From Eonycteris spelaea (lineage: Eukaryota > Chordata > Mammalia > Chiroptera > Pteropodidae), in the NCBI GenBank assembly GCA_003508835.1, contig PUFA01000003.1, positions 11,075,501-11,139,500 on the forward strand: DNA of 64,000 nt, read 5' to 3'. The notes under the pieces are model-generated. The model was not told the origin of the DNA, did not search any database, and saw only the letters and a list, made by a program, of their open reading frames with translations. The position numbers and the translations under genes are program-made. Below, piece by piece: positions 23,950 through 34,600 of this stretch (its first letter is position 1; every line of letters begins with the position of its first letter).

Positions 23950-24462
23950 ATGCATCTGAGGTGCATCTGTAGGGAAGTAGGTGTCATGTCTGTCTTCTTC
24001 TCCCGGGGCTTATGTTCAAAAAAGATTGGTAATGACATTGTCAAGGCAGCAGGTGTCTGGGAGGCTCTAAAGATTACAGTGGAATTGACCATTCAGAACA
24101 CATAGACCCAGACTGAACATACAGAGGTACCTTCTGCCTCTGCCCTGATCATCATGTCTTCAAGGAACCACCAGGAGATAGAAAGAAGCAGAAAACATTA
24201 AGCTCCATAGAAATACCACTTTTGATGACACTGTCAACATTGTCTGACAGATGTAACACTTATCTGTAGCCAGAGAAATCTCGGGAAACATTAAAGAGGT
24301 CCTGGGGATTGCACAGTCTTAGGATGGCAATGTCGATGGCTACAGCCTCTGTGACATCATAGAGGATGTCCCCAATGTGATGCAGTGGAATGCCCAGCTA
24401 GTTAAGAACTACAAAGGAAGATGTTTCAAAAGCGATTGTTTGACAACTAGAAAAAGAACAAA
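23950..24462 (+). pseudogene. RPL12: Processed pseudogene of ribosomal protein L12 (RPL12)
   Basis: The parent gene encodes uL11, a protein of the large-subunit GTPase stalk base. This copy lacks introns and runs through the coding region into the 3' UTR. Landmarks in order: a 5' part with deletions at 23953-24015, the KKIGNDIVKA segment (parent KKVGDDIAKA) at 24019-24050, the stretch for ITVELTIQN, the stretch for VPSASALII near 24130-24155, the block for KEPPRDRKK near 24162-24190, the 'attaaagaggtcctggggat' block near 24291, and the terminal codons for VECPAS before TAA at about 24382-24406. A premature TAG lies near 24103-24105, and small indels shift the frame. The 3' UTR 'gtttgacaactag' is followed by an A-rich remnant at 24451-24462. 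The 5' end is missing. It is a dead LINE-1-mobilised copy. Confidence 0.9.
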
Positions 24463-27162
24463 CATGCCAGGGGAAAGTGCTTAATTTTGGTAATACACAT
24501 TGGAAAACAAGCTCGGTCTTATGCCACACTCAGGGAAGCAAGTAGTGCAAATCTTTTTCTCTGACAGGGAGGTGGGGGCTTAAGGAAATGAAGAGATCAG
24601 CTAAGCCTCCCACAACAAGTCTTGGTACTGAAATGTGGTCTGTGGGTAGACCATGAGGCCCTCCTCCTGGTGTCCCATTGGCTTGCTCTCTCAATTCCAG
24701 GCTAGTTAGCTACAAGGCAAATACTTAGGCAAGGAAAAAATGTTTTGCCAGCTTGCTCCACAGGGAAAGAGAGTCTGTGATACGATATGAAGCTGAAAAT
24801 AGAGTGCTTCGGGAAAGAACTATCTTGTGGTGGGTGTGGGGGTCCTCCTCCAGGAAGATGGGAGTTGAAATGAGAATGTGATGTCGGTCGCTGCCATGTC
24901 ATACTGCTGAGTGCAGACGCTCCAGGCTAGAATTTGGAATCCGTGTCACAAGAAAGGGGTCCCGCTGGAAAGACTCGTTTAGCAACGCTTCCTGCTGGGG
25001 TCTGTGGAACATCCTGACACAGTCCAGGGCTTGAATAGGGGCCAAGGATTTATCCAGAAACAGCAAGCCCTGTACAAAGACGATCCTGGATTTAGAACAG
25101 ATGAAAGGTACTTTGAGGGAGTTCAAAGAACGGCCACTCGCTCCCTGATGGCTGCTTGCTGGATATTTTGAGAGGCGACTGGGGCATGCTTTCCCTCACA
25201 GCTTCTCCCATGGGTCTTTCCAACACAGTTTCTCTCCATTAGTGTATTCCAGAGCTTGCGGGCTTGGAAGTCTTAATACGGAAATTCCTGCAGTGGTGGG
25301 AACAGGCCTCTCCCAGCTGGAGTTTGCTAAGGCCATTATTCTGATGATGTTAATAGTGATTGATTGGCACTAATGATGGAGATGGTGAAAGTAATGAGGC
25401 CAACCTGATTGGGTAATGGGAAAGATGGAGCATGTGGGCACGTGGTGCAGATGGTGTTAGTGAAGGTGATGACAATGGCAGGGAGCTCAGTTTTAGAAAT
25501 TTGTTGAGAAATCTGGGGAGCAAACTTTAACTTGAACTTCATTTCTTTTCTGGCAAAGTAAATTATTGCCCCTTCCCCCCCCCCCCCCAAAATCTGCCTC
25601 TGGGAAAGGTGTAGATTTTTTGTCTGCAGTCAGTTCTGTCAAACTAAATCTTAGTGTCAAATTTATCGCACACCATGGTTCTGGCTTTCTGGCAGGTTAT
25701 CTAGTGAGCCCAGAACAGAGTATTTTAAGATACAGACTCAAGCTGATGTTAGTAGCCGCAAACAAACAAACCAATGACCTCTCAAATGTCAGGTTAATAT
25801 AGGAAGGAGCCAATCATCGTCATTTTCCTGCTCTAAACAATGTCTGGAGAGAAGAGAAGAGAAAAGTCAATCATCAAACTCCTTTTCAGGATCTGAGACA
25901 ATCCTACTGCTTTCCAAGAGCATTTCATATGAGGTTGTACTTGCAATAAGTCCTTCTACTTCCCTGTTTCCGCCTTTGAGTCACAACATTTTTGCCTTTC
26001 CTACTCACTGGATCCAGCTGGTGAGATGTCAACATTAAGGCAGAGGAACTTTGAGGTTCATCCAACTGCTGCTTATGGCATTGATGGCACCCCCAACAGC
26101 AAGGGACAAGTTAAGGCCCTGAGGCCTCGTACAAGAGGAGGGTGATGCTAGTTCCAGGAAATCCCAATTTCACTGATTACTAAAAACAAAAAAAATAAGT
26201 GATGAACCAAATTTAATCAGTTACCATCAAGTGAAATATATGTACTGGCAGCATACACCAATTTTGGTGAAATTATGAAACATGAGAAACTTGATTTCAA
26301 GGTTCCTAGACATCCTTCGATTTTTTTTTTTCTCTCTGGATATCCTTGCCCACAAATCCCTGCCTCAGTTGTGCACAATTAATTACCCCTCCAGTCCAGG
26401 GCAAACTCTGGCAACACGTTCACTCTGAGACATTAGGGCAGAAACAAAAGTACCGCTGCTGGTTCTATCACACTGTAACATGCTCCCTTCCCAGGGGAGC
26501 TTCTTTTCAATGAAAGAGCCATGAGAGGAAAATGCTTACATGATGGGATCTGGAATGATGGATTAGCATGGAAAAGGCCCTTTGCCCTTCAAACTACGCC
26601 ACATTGGTGGTGCCAAGTGCTAGGATTATGGCAATACCAGCTTAATGGGACTGAGGATTCTGTGTCCTCATTGGAACTATAGTTCTGGAACTTGCATCCA
26701 TCCTGTTGACTGAGGGTGTGAAAAAAGCAGTAGTAACAGGCTGGTTGCCAAAGAAAGCCCACCTTCTCCTAGGAAGTAGCTTCTTCTTGAGAAAAGGGCA
26801 AGCTCAGAGCTGTCACTTTCTTCGTTGATCCTCTTGTTTCATTAGCTCTTCCTTTTTAGTGAGTAAAACTTTAGTAATGCTGGGTCCCTAGAAAATTAGG
26901 CAGAAGAAAACAAAGTTCAGAATATGTATAAAAATGATTTGCTTTGCTGGTTCTCAGATCAGAATGTTCTTTAGAAGACTCATGAGTGTGTGTACGTTTG
27001 GAACTAAGGAATACAGTGACAGAACCGCTATTAATGAATTAAAGTATTCATATATAAAAAAATATACATGGGTTAATTTTTATAGGGCCAAGGGATTGAG
27101 GGCTGAAAGTATTCCGGAAAGGAGATCTGTGAGACAGCAAAGAAAAAAAAGGAAGTATAAGT
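24463..27162. other. 2.7 kb without recognised gene or repeat
   Basis: A 14-C run at 25575-25588 is a simple repeat. TGATGG/ATGGTG-rich text at 25350-25480 looks locally slippage-derived. No open frame over 84 codons and no transposon signature that I can name. Confidence 0.5.
25575..25588. repeat. Poly-C run
   Basis: Fourteen consecutive C, preceded by CCCCTT. Confidence 0.95.
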
Positions 27163-27706
27163 AAGTTTCAGTTATCAATTACTGTGTGACAAATCATCTG
27201 ACAACTCAATGACTTTAAATATAGTACTAATTTTATTATTATCATCTCTTGAAGTTCAGAGATTGACTATGCTCAGCCAGACAGTTCTTATTCAAGGTCT
27301 CTCATGTATTTTCAGGGGTAGTAGGTGGGATTAGAGTCATTACAAAGGCTTTTCCACTTGTTTGTTGGTGATTGGTGCTGACTATTGACTTCAGCTTGGT
27401 TGCTTAACCTGAACACCTACTCATGGACTTTATATGTGGCCTGGGCTTCCTCATGGAATGACGGCTGGGTTCCAAAAAATTAGCATCCCAGAAGAACTGG
27501 GTGGAAGCCATATACTACTCTATGTCCTGGCCTCAGAGGTCATGTGGCATCACTTCTGTTATAGTCAGTCATAGGCTTGCTCAGATTCAAGGGCAGGGAA
27601 CATAGACCCTGTATCTTCATAAGTAGAATGTCAGTGCCAGTGTAAGAAGAGCACGTAGGATTGGAGAAATTATTGCAGTCATCTTGAAAAACACAATCTG
27701 CCGTGG
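27163..27706 (-). mobile_element. Solo LTR, MLT1-type (MaLR), reverse orientation
   Basis: The reversed 3' end is at 27169-27200 ('cagttatcaattactgtgtg'), reversing the 'cagcaatagataac' end of late MLT1-type LTRs. Then follow reversed internal blocks ('gctgactattgacttcagct', 'ctcatggaatgacggctggg', 'tatgtcctggcctcagaggt', 'tcaagggcagggaacataga') and the terminal 'acaatctgcc'. It is heavily diverged with no internal retroviral sequence. Two other minus-strand copies of the same kind lie at 32532-32935 and 42158-42713. Confidence 0.75.
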
Positions 27707-27789
27707 ATACGGCAGATCTGGATGCAAGTGGCTCTTGAATGAAATTTTGCTGAAGAATTAACGCTTTCAAACTTTGGAAAATTAGATAG

Positions 27790-27950
27790 CAAAACAGGAA
27801 GTATGATCAAATGAGTGATTATGTAACATGGTCAATAATGGCTAAAAAAGTATGAAGGATAAGGTCTGGAGTGGTCAGAGCAGACTTCATCGAAGAAGTA
27901 GAACTTTGAGGTGACTTTGAAGCCCAGAGAGGATCTATTTGGTGGTTTTA
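27790..27950 (-). mobile_element. LINE-2 fragment, reverse orientation
   Basis: 'ggagtggtcagagcagactt' at 27869- and 'gaactttgaggtgactttga' at 27901- correspond to the reversed L2 segment that reads 'tgagga ggtgacatttgag'. The same block occurs in the L2 at 50715-51290. Confidence 0.6.
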
Positions 27951-27999
27951 ATTTATTTTCATTCCCCCACCCCACCATACACATAGAAAAGAAATGAAG

Positions 28000-28905
28000 A
28001 TAAAATAATGATTATTGGTAATGCTGCCTACTGAGATAACTCCTTAATATTTCCATGCATATCTCTCCCAGCTTTTTTTCCCTAAAAATATATTACAAAT
28101 TTGGAATTCTGCCTGACTTTTTTACTTAAAATATTTTGTGACTATTTTCCTAAACTATTCAATATTCTTCGAAAATATAATCTTGAATGAACGCTTAGCA
28201 TGCTATCTTATGAATATGCTACCACTTACTTTCAACTGCTTGCTGTTGTTCCATTTTTTCCCCATTGCCAAAAAACACTGCGATAAAAATCTTTATGCAG
28301 AAATCTTGGTGCTCATCTATCATTATTCTGTTAGGATTGATTCCTAAAGGTAAAATTACTGGTTAAAATTATCCACATTTTAAAAACCTTTCATGCATCT
28401 CATCATAATGGCTTCTAGGGCAGAGAGTGCTCACTGACCAGGGTGAGGCCCTATTTATTTGCAGATTTGGAATGCTGATTGGCACTGGCTGCAAAAGAGT
28501 TTCCTATAGGAGCGACCAAAGTGGAACTTTCAGCTATAGTCGATTTTACCTGATTATTACAACGGTATTATTTCCCATCTTTTTCTTTACCTTCTGGGTT
28601 TCTCTTTATATAATTTGCTGGTTTAGGTCCATTGCCTATTTCTCCCATTGGTATTTTCCTCACATTGATTACTAACAGCTCTTTATAAATTATTAATCTT
28701 CTGTTTAACATATGTGGTACAATCACTTTTTTTCTCATTTGATTTTTTACTTTTTATGTTTTTGATATGTTTTTAGATATAGGGAGTTTTTTTTTTTTTA
28801 GCTTCCATGTGGTCAAATCTAGTAATATTTTTATTTATATATATTTCTTTTGCTCTTATGTATGAAGTGTCTTAACTGGAGTAATAACAGATTAATTTTA
28901 TTTTG
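28000..28905 (-). mobile_element. Old LINE-1 3' portion, reverse orientation
   Basis: Reversed L1M-type text: 'gcatgctatcttatgaatat' (28199-), 'ccattgccaaaaaacactgc' (28262-), 'ggattgattcctaaaggtaa' (28334-), 'ggtccattgcctatttctcc', 'actaacagctctttataaat' (28671-) and 'cttccatgtggtcaaatcta' (28802-). The order agrees with the reversed ORF2 end and 3' region. No frame survives. The insert at about 28400-28500 is poorly matched. Confidence 0.7.
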
Positions 28906-29264
28906 TTTCCCCCCAACACCTGCACCCACAACAACATAGTTTCACACACACATAAAACATGTAATTCTTGAATCAGTCTGGACTATGTATGTTTTGAGTA
29001 GGGATGTCCTAAAGATTGTCTCCTGGATATTTGCCCAGATGTTGGATGATAGGGCATAGATCAGTAGAGGGAGAAGTCCAGCACTCTTTGTGAGGAGAGT
29101 CTGGCTGAAGTGGAGGGTGGCTCCTGGAAGTTAGGTGGGGGGGCAGAGCTGCAAGAGTAACTGCACTTAGATTCTGGAGGACCTGAGATGCCGGGCAAAG
29201 GGAGGTGCCTTGTAGGCATTGAGAAGCATTGCAGGTTTGAGAATAAGAAAATTATTTTTTTCAT
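28906..29264. other. No recognised feature
   Basis: About 360 bp, unique-looking, between the old L1 and a MIR. Confidence 0.5.
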
Positions 29265-29485
29265 CTTTTTTTAAACATCTCTTGAGGGCTCACAAGGAGC
29301 CATATACTCTGGTACATATATGCAACATTCCATTTAATTCTCACCACTGCCTATGAGGCAGGTACTATTATTCTCACCATTTTATAGATGATATGACCGA
29401 GGCTTAGTGGTATGGCTGGGAGTGAGTCCAAATCTGGCTATTTCTAAAGCTCTGTGTTAAACCACTATGTGTATTCATTTCTCAA
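29265..29485 (-). mobile_element. MIR, reverse orientation
   Basis: A clear reversed core: 'ttaattctcaccactgccta' at 29334-, 'gaggcaggtactattattct' at 29355-, 'attttatagatgatatgacc' and 'gtgttaaaccactatgt'. Confidence 0.85.
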
Positions 29486-29954
29486 TATAATTAAAGTAAG
29501 AGTTTCAGAAAGCTAATCTGAAACATTAAACAGGTAGAAGGAAGAGGAGAATGACTGAGGTAAGGAGCTTCTGAAATACTGGAGGACACAGTGATGAGGG
29601 CCTCTATTAAGGTGACATCAGGGAATGGATGATGGCAATGAAGAGAGAGGAGGAGAGGCTGAGAGAATGCAGGGAGGATGGGAAGGTGGCTTGCTGGATT
29701 TGGTATTCCTTCATTTTTGACTCTGATTCTAAATATCTGATGTCCCTCTCAGGCCTTGCCCACGGTCTTCATCAAATGATTTTAGCAGTTACCACTTTTC
29801 TAAAACACAAACAGAAATTTCCAAGGGCCAGATATTCTTGTGTGGAAATTGAGAAGAGTATTGAAATTCTCTTTTTCCCATCTGTCTAGATCCTTAAAGG
29901 AAGCCAGTGTGATTACGAGATTTTTTTGGGTGGGGGCGTGGGATGGGGACTGTA
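29486..29954. other. No recognised feature
   Basis: An 86-codon open frame at 29629-29889 (+) has no recognisable content. Confidence 0.5.
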
Positions 29955-30190
29955 TCTTTATCCAATAGTGAAGCATACAGCAGGCACATGCATCTGCTGT
30001 GTGGGACCTAAGAACACAGCAAAACAGACCCTGCCCTCAAGGAGATTAAAATTGAGCAGAAGTAGTTACTTGCACATGTATAAACCTCATACGAAATGGA
30101 AAGTGCCAAATCCCCCCAAAGAGGCATAGTTACTGGGTTATGGGAGGTCTGAAAAGAGAATTATTTCTTTTGGGAGGGCACGAGGAGATA
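29955..30190 (-). mobile_element. LINE-2 fragment, reverse orientation
   Basis: 'ccctgccctcaaggagatta' at 30031- is a reversed L2 landmark. Flanking text on both sides follows the L2 order more weakly. Confidence 0.5.
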
Positions 30191-30789
30191 GAATCCTGAA
30201 CTAATAACTAGTTTTTATGTTGAGGTCATGCTGGGCTTGCGAGAAGGAACAGATAAGAATCTTGTGTAATGAGAACTTTCATTCTTTGTTTGTAAGCCCT
30301 GCGACCTGCCCTCCTACAGGCACGGGTGACTCCCTTGGCATTTGTCCCTCCTTCCCCAGCCACTGAGGTGGTTTTACTCTTCAATCACATTGGTGTCATG
30401 CTGTAATTACAATAATAGAAGCAGCTCAGTTGTTTTCTTTCTTTATGCATCTAAGATGTTCTAGGGAAGAGGACAAAAGCAGACGGATAAGAAATAAACT
30501 GCAGCTCAGTGCACAGAACATGCATCTTTATTAAAAGAATTGCAGCATGGGTGCTGCTTTTTTCCTTCACCTAGGCACAAACTGAAGTTCTAACTCTATT
30601 TCAAAGTCTCCTCTAATGACTCAAAGTGCATAGATCATCCACAGCCTTTATATTTACAACCCCCATTTGGTCTGTGGTTCTTGGTAACTGAGCAATCATA
30701 AATGGGCTTAGGTCTGCAAGAACACCCTGCAGAATGTCTGCGGAGGCTATTCTGCCCCACTAGACAGGCCTACTAAAAGGGCGAGAAGG
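30191..30789. other. No recognised feature
   Basis: Contains the AT-rich run 'gctgtaattacaataataga' at 30401-. No repeat named. Confidence 0.45.
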
Positions 30790-30975
30790 AGCCTAGCTGC
30801 TTAAGCTGTCCCGGTTTGAGTCCCAACCCTGTAGTTCCTAGCTGTCAATTCTGAGATGTTACTGAACTTTTATAAGTACTAGTTCATTGACCTGTGAAAA
30901 AGGGATAAATAACAGCACTCACTTCTCAGGACTACATGAGTCTGTGGAGTAAGCATCCAATACATAGGTGAGATT
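30790..30975 (+). mobile_element. MIR
   Basis: 'cccggtttgagtcccaaccc' at 30810-, 'agttcctagctgtcaattct', 'cattgacctgtgaaaaaggg', 'gtaagcatccaatacatagg': full MIR order at modest identity. Confidence 0.7.
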
Positions 30976-31299
30976 AATGCAGAATGAGGACAGCCGGAGT
31001 TCCCAACTGGGTACAGTTCAGTGTATTTCATTGAGCTCTGAGAGCTCAGGACCATTTCCCTTTGGGCTGCAAGTCCTTGCTCCATGGCTGCTTTATCAAA
31101 GTGTTTACAGTGAGTCTTTCCCGTCTTGTTACAGGGTGAGTAAATCCTGATGAATAAGTTTTTTGAATGAACATTTGGAATCTCTTCTGAGGTTTTGACT
31201 AGTGCCTCAAGTTTGGGGAGTGTAACACTGAAACTGCAGACTGGCAGATCTTCCCGTTTCACGGCACATAGGCCAACAGAGCCCATGGCTCACTTGTGC

Positions 31300-31452
31300 C
31301 ATGTCTGCTTGTTTTCCTTGTCTGTACACTTGACTAGACTGTGATCTCCAGGGGCGGGGGATGGGTCCATTTTATGTGTCTCGGCATTCCCAGGGCAGAG
31401 CATGAGCCTTCCACATGGTAGACATTCACTGAATATTTATTGACTGAATAGC
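31300..31452 (+). mobile_element. LINE-2 3' end
   Basis: 'gactagactgtgatctccag' at 31332-, 'cattcccagggcagagcatg', 'cacatggtagacattcactg' at 31412- and 'tttattgactgaatagc': a clear L2 3' terminus. Confidence 0.75.
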
Positions 31453-31529
31453 ATGATGCTGTATCTAGGCCAAGAATTAGGGCCAAGTATCCTTTCTGAC
31501 CTTTAGTTTTTAATTACCTAAACTCCAGC

Positions 31530-31640
31530 ACAACCTAATGAATGAGGTATTATCGTTTCTAATTCGTTAGTAGAGAAACAGAGCTTCAGAGAGGTTTTTA
31601 CCAACTCACAGCGTCAGGGAACGACCTGCTTCCCTCCTGC
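31530..31640 (-). mobile_element. MIR fragment, reverse orientation
   Basis: 'atgaatgaggtattatcgtt' and 'gagaaacagagcttcagaga' at 31573-, in reversed MIR order. Confidence 0.65.
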
Positions 31641-32394
31641 TTCCGTCATTTCCTTTCCTCCTTAAATACTCTGGTTCTCATTTTGATCACACCACTTATT
31701 AACTACACTGTACCAGGCAAGTCATGAACCCTCATAAAGAATCACATTTTCTTACAGTGAGAACTGTCTCACTGTCTTGGTAATGTTTTAATATTTTCTG
31801 GATATTCACATTCCTGAAAAATAAATGACTCATCATGATATTGTTTTGATGAAGCCTGAAAATGGCTGGTCTATTTTTAACATTGAGTGGCAGTAACTAA
31901 TAATATTAGGTTTTCTTATCCTACTCCAAGAGGAGAGAGAAGCAAAAGATCACAAGGGTTGAGGAGTATCTGTAAGGAGGGAGAACTGTGCTCCACACAG
32001 CACCCAGGATAGGAATTGCTTAGCTGTCTCAAGCACCCTTGCCCTAAAGCTGGATACTCCAAGTCATATTGAGGTCTACTTGTCCCCAGCACTATCTACT
32101 TTGTGACTGTTCTCATTTTCATTTACCGTATCTCTTTCTAGCTACACTCTTTGTGATTTCTCCTTTCTGGTACATTTCTGTTTATAGAGCTCAGGTTCTC
32201 TTAGCATTTTCGCAACTTTCAAGTTACGGGCACAATGCGATAATCACCTTTTAATTTATATTTTTTGAAAATATAAATGAATGGACTAATGACTGAATAA
32301 GAAAATGCATTTGGGAGGAATTCAGAATGGGGCTAAGCAGTGTGTGGTGCAAGGAGCAGGAAGGCAAGAAGGGGTTTAGTGGTGTCGTCTGGCG
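31641..32394. other. No recognised feature
   Basis: A short MIR-like echo at 31688-31740 ('cacaccacttattaactaca') is too brief to call. The rest is unique-looking. Confidence 0.45.
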
Positions 32395-32531
32395 GCCACT
32401 GTGCTGGCTCTAGAGTCAGAGGCTGAGTTAGACGCTGTCTTCACCACACCAGCCATGAGATCATCAGTGTGTTATTTACCTTGTCTAAGCCTCATTTTTC
32501 TCATCTTTAAAATGGGAAACATGAGAATAGC
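32395..32531 (+). mobile_element. MIR, left part (split by an LTR)
   Basis: 'gtgctggctctagagtcaga', 'ttaccttgtctaagcctcat' and 'ctcatctttaaaatgggaaa' at 32503-. The MIR breaks off at about 32531 and its 3' part continues at 32936. Confidence 0.8.
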
Positions 32532-32935
32532 TCTACACTTTACTATTGCTGTGTAACAACTACCCCCAAACTCAGTGGTTTAAAACAGCAACTGTTTTTA
32601 CTGTTCACATGGCTGAAGGTCAGTAAGGGCTGTCTGTCTAGTCTAGACTGGATTTCACTTGGATAGCTTCGTGTCCCTTATCTTTTTCTAGTACCAGTGG
32701 GCTAGCCTGGGCACATTCTCATGGGGATGCAGAGTGCAAGAAGCCAAGAGGAAACATGCAAGGTCTCTTAGGGCCTAGATTTGGAACTTGATGCTGTCAT
32801 TTTCACTCATGTCATTGGCCAAAAAAAGTCACAAAGTTAAGGGGAAAGAAAATATACCTGTTTACCATAAAAGCATCCTAATGTATGGATGTTGCAGGTG
32901 GGGTGGAGATAAAATATTGAATCCAGTAATGAATT
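32532..32935 (-). mobile_element. Solo LTR, MLT1-type, reverse orientation, nested in a MIR
   Basis: Starts 'tttactattgctgtgtaaca' at 32540- with 'ctcagtggtttaaaacagca' following, the reversed 3' end of the LTR. Continues with 'aggaaacatgcaaggtctct' at 32749- and 'attggccaaaaaaagtcaca' at 32815-, and ends near 'gaattttaccatca'. It divides a single MIR, so it arrived after the MIR. Confidence 0.75.
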
Positions 32936-33055
32936 TTACCATCATACCTGAGTGAACTATTGGAAAAAATAAAGGAGATAATCCTTGTTAAGAGTTTAGC
33001 ATGGTGCCAGGTATGTTGTGAACACTTCATGTGGTTGGTAGTTGTATAACTTATA
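32936..33055 (+). mobile_element. MIR, right part (split by an LTR)
   Basis: 'aaaggagataatccttgtta' at 32971- and 'agcatggtgccaggtatgtt' at 32998- continue the MIR map exactly where 32395-32531 stopped. Confidence 0.8.
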
Positions 33056-33106
33056 AGCAATGTATAAATTGTAGCCAGAATAAGCAGATGAAACAGGCTG
33101 TGATTG

Positions 33107-34600
33107 GGTGGTAAAACATTTATTAAACACCTATGTGCCAGGCACTGTCATAGGCACTTGAGATACATTTAAGAATGAAACAGACAAAGATTCCTGTCCA
33201 GTGTGGGCTTACATTTCAGCAGGGAAAGATATGTGCATAGAAAAACATGAACTAAGTAAATTATACAGTATATTGATGCTATTATACAGTATGTTGATGC
33301 TATGAAGGAATTTAGAAGAGAGTAAGGGGATTGGGTGTGATGCTATGGGAGCAGGTTGCAGGATTAAATAGGGTGGTCGGGCGGGCCTTCTTGAGAAAGC
33401 AAGAGCAAAGATTTGAAAGAAGGAAGTGGAGTGAGCCAGGCAGATAGAGAAGAATGTTCTGGTCAGGGGAACTTCTGAGCAAAGGGTCTAAGGTAGGGGG
33501 GATGCAGAGTGTGTTTGAGGAACAGCATGGAGGACAGTGTGATGGAGTTAAAGTTGGAGAAGTGAGGGGAGGGAAGACCTTGTAGGTCATTGTGAGGGTT
33601 TCAGTTTACTCTTAGTGAAACTGGATACCACTGGAAGGTTCTGAACAGACTTATGCTTCTTCTGTCAAATGCCATGAAACTTATGTTTGAAGCATCCCTG
33701 TTGGCTGCTATGTTAAAAATCTCTCCAAGGAGGCAAGGGAGACTGTGAGAGTAATCAAGGAGGGAGGTAATAGTCATGGGTGGGAGTGGTGACAGCAGAG
33801 GTGGTGAGCATCTCAAATTTGGAAATGTTTTGAAGGCAGAACCAATGGAATCTACTGATCTGGGATATGACAGAGAAAAGAGGAATCAGGGATGATTCCA
33901 TGGTTTTTCACCTGAGTGATGAGATAGCAAAGGTTATGTGTAGAATCGGATTGAGGTGGGGAAAAATTAGGTGTTCAGTTTGGACATGTTCAGTTAGGAG
34001 GAGCTTTTAGACATTCAAGTGGAGAGTGTCACATAGGCAGTTGGAAAAACTTGTCTAAGAAATCAGGAGCTGAATCAAGACTGGACAGACAAATTTGGGA
34101 TTCATGAGCCCACCACAGTATTTGGAGTCATGGACTTGGTCAAATGAGCAAGGGGGTGAATGTTGCTGGAAAAGAGGACCAAGGCGCTTCCCCAGAGCCC
34201 TCAACGTTCAGGGAGAGTGTAGGGTCCTGGGAGATGGACGGTGTCATCAAATACGGCTGGTAGGGCCAGAGCAATAAAGATTGGGGATTGACAGGGGGAT
34301 GTAGCAACGTGGAGGTCACTGAGGGTCATGATAAGAACAGTTTTGGTTGAGAGGTGTTTGTGAAAGGTGGATGGAGTGGTTTTAAGAGAGGAAATTGAGA
34401 GAAACTATAACCTTGTGAAGAGGTCCATTGCAGAGGCAAACAAAGAAATGGGTCGGTGGTTAAAAAAGTGGGGTCAAGAGAGTTTTATTTTAATGGTAGA
34501 CATAACGGCATGTTTATGTGCTGATGGTAATGATCCAGTGGAGAGTGAAAAACTGATAATGCAGGGGAGAATGGGAGAAAGGATAGTGATATGGAAACCA
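33107..34600 (-). mobile_element. Long LINE-2 fragment with degraded reverse transcriptase, reverse orientation
   Basis: L2 is an ancient CR1-type non-LTR retrotransposon. Its reversed 3' end is at 33107 ('ggtaaaacatttattaaaca'), followed by 'tgtgccaggcactgtcatag', 'gggtggtcgggcgggccttc' at 33370-, 'gaagaccttgtaggtcattg' at 33571-, 'tttggacatgttcagttagg' at 33980- and 'gtttatgtgctgatggtaat' at 34511-. Read on the minus strand this covers the 3' half of the reverse-transcriptase domain. The catalytic YADD box falls at 34101-34112 and reads WAHE, so both catalytic aspartates are lost. Stops and indels are frequent. About 1.5 kb makes it the longest L2 here. Text between 34600 and 35100 may be a further decayed extension. 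Confidence 0.8.
33260..33301. repeat. 21-bp tandem duplication
   Basis: Two adjacent 21-bp copies at 33260-33280 and 33281-33301, differing at one base, inside the L2. It is a local slippage or microhomology duplication later than the insertion. Confidence 0.92.
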
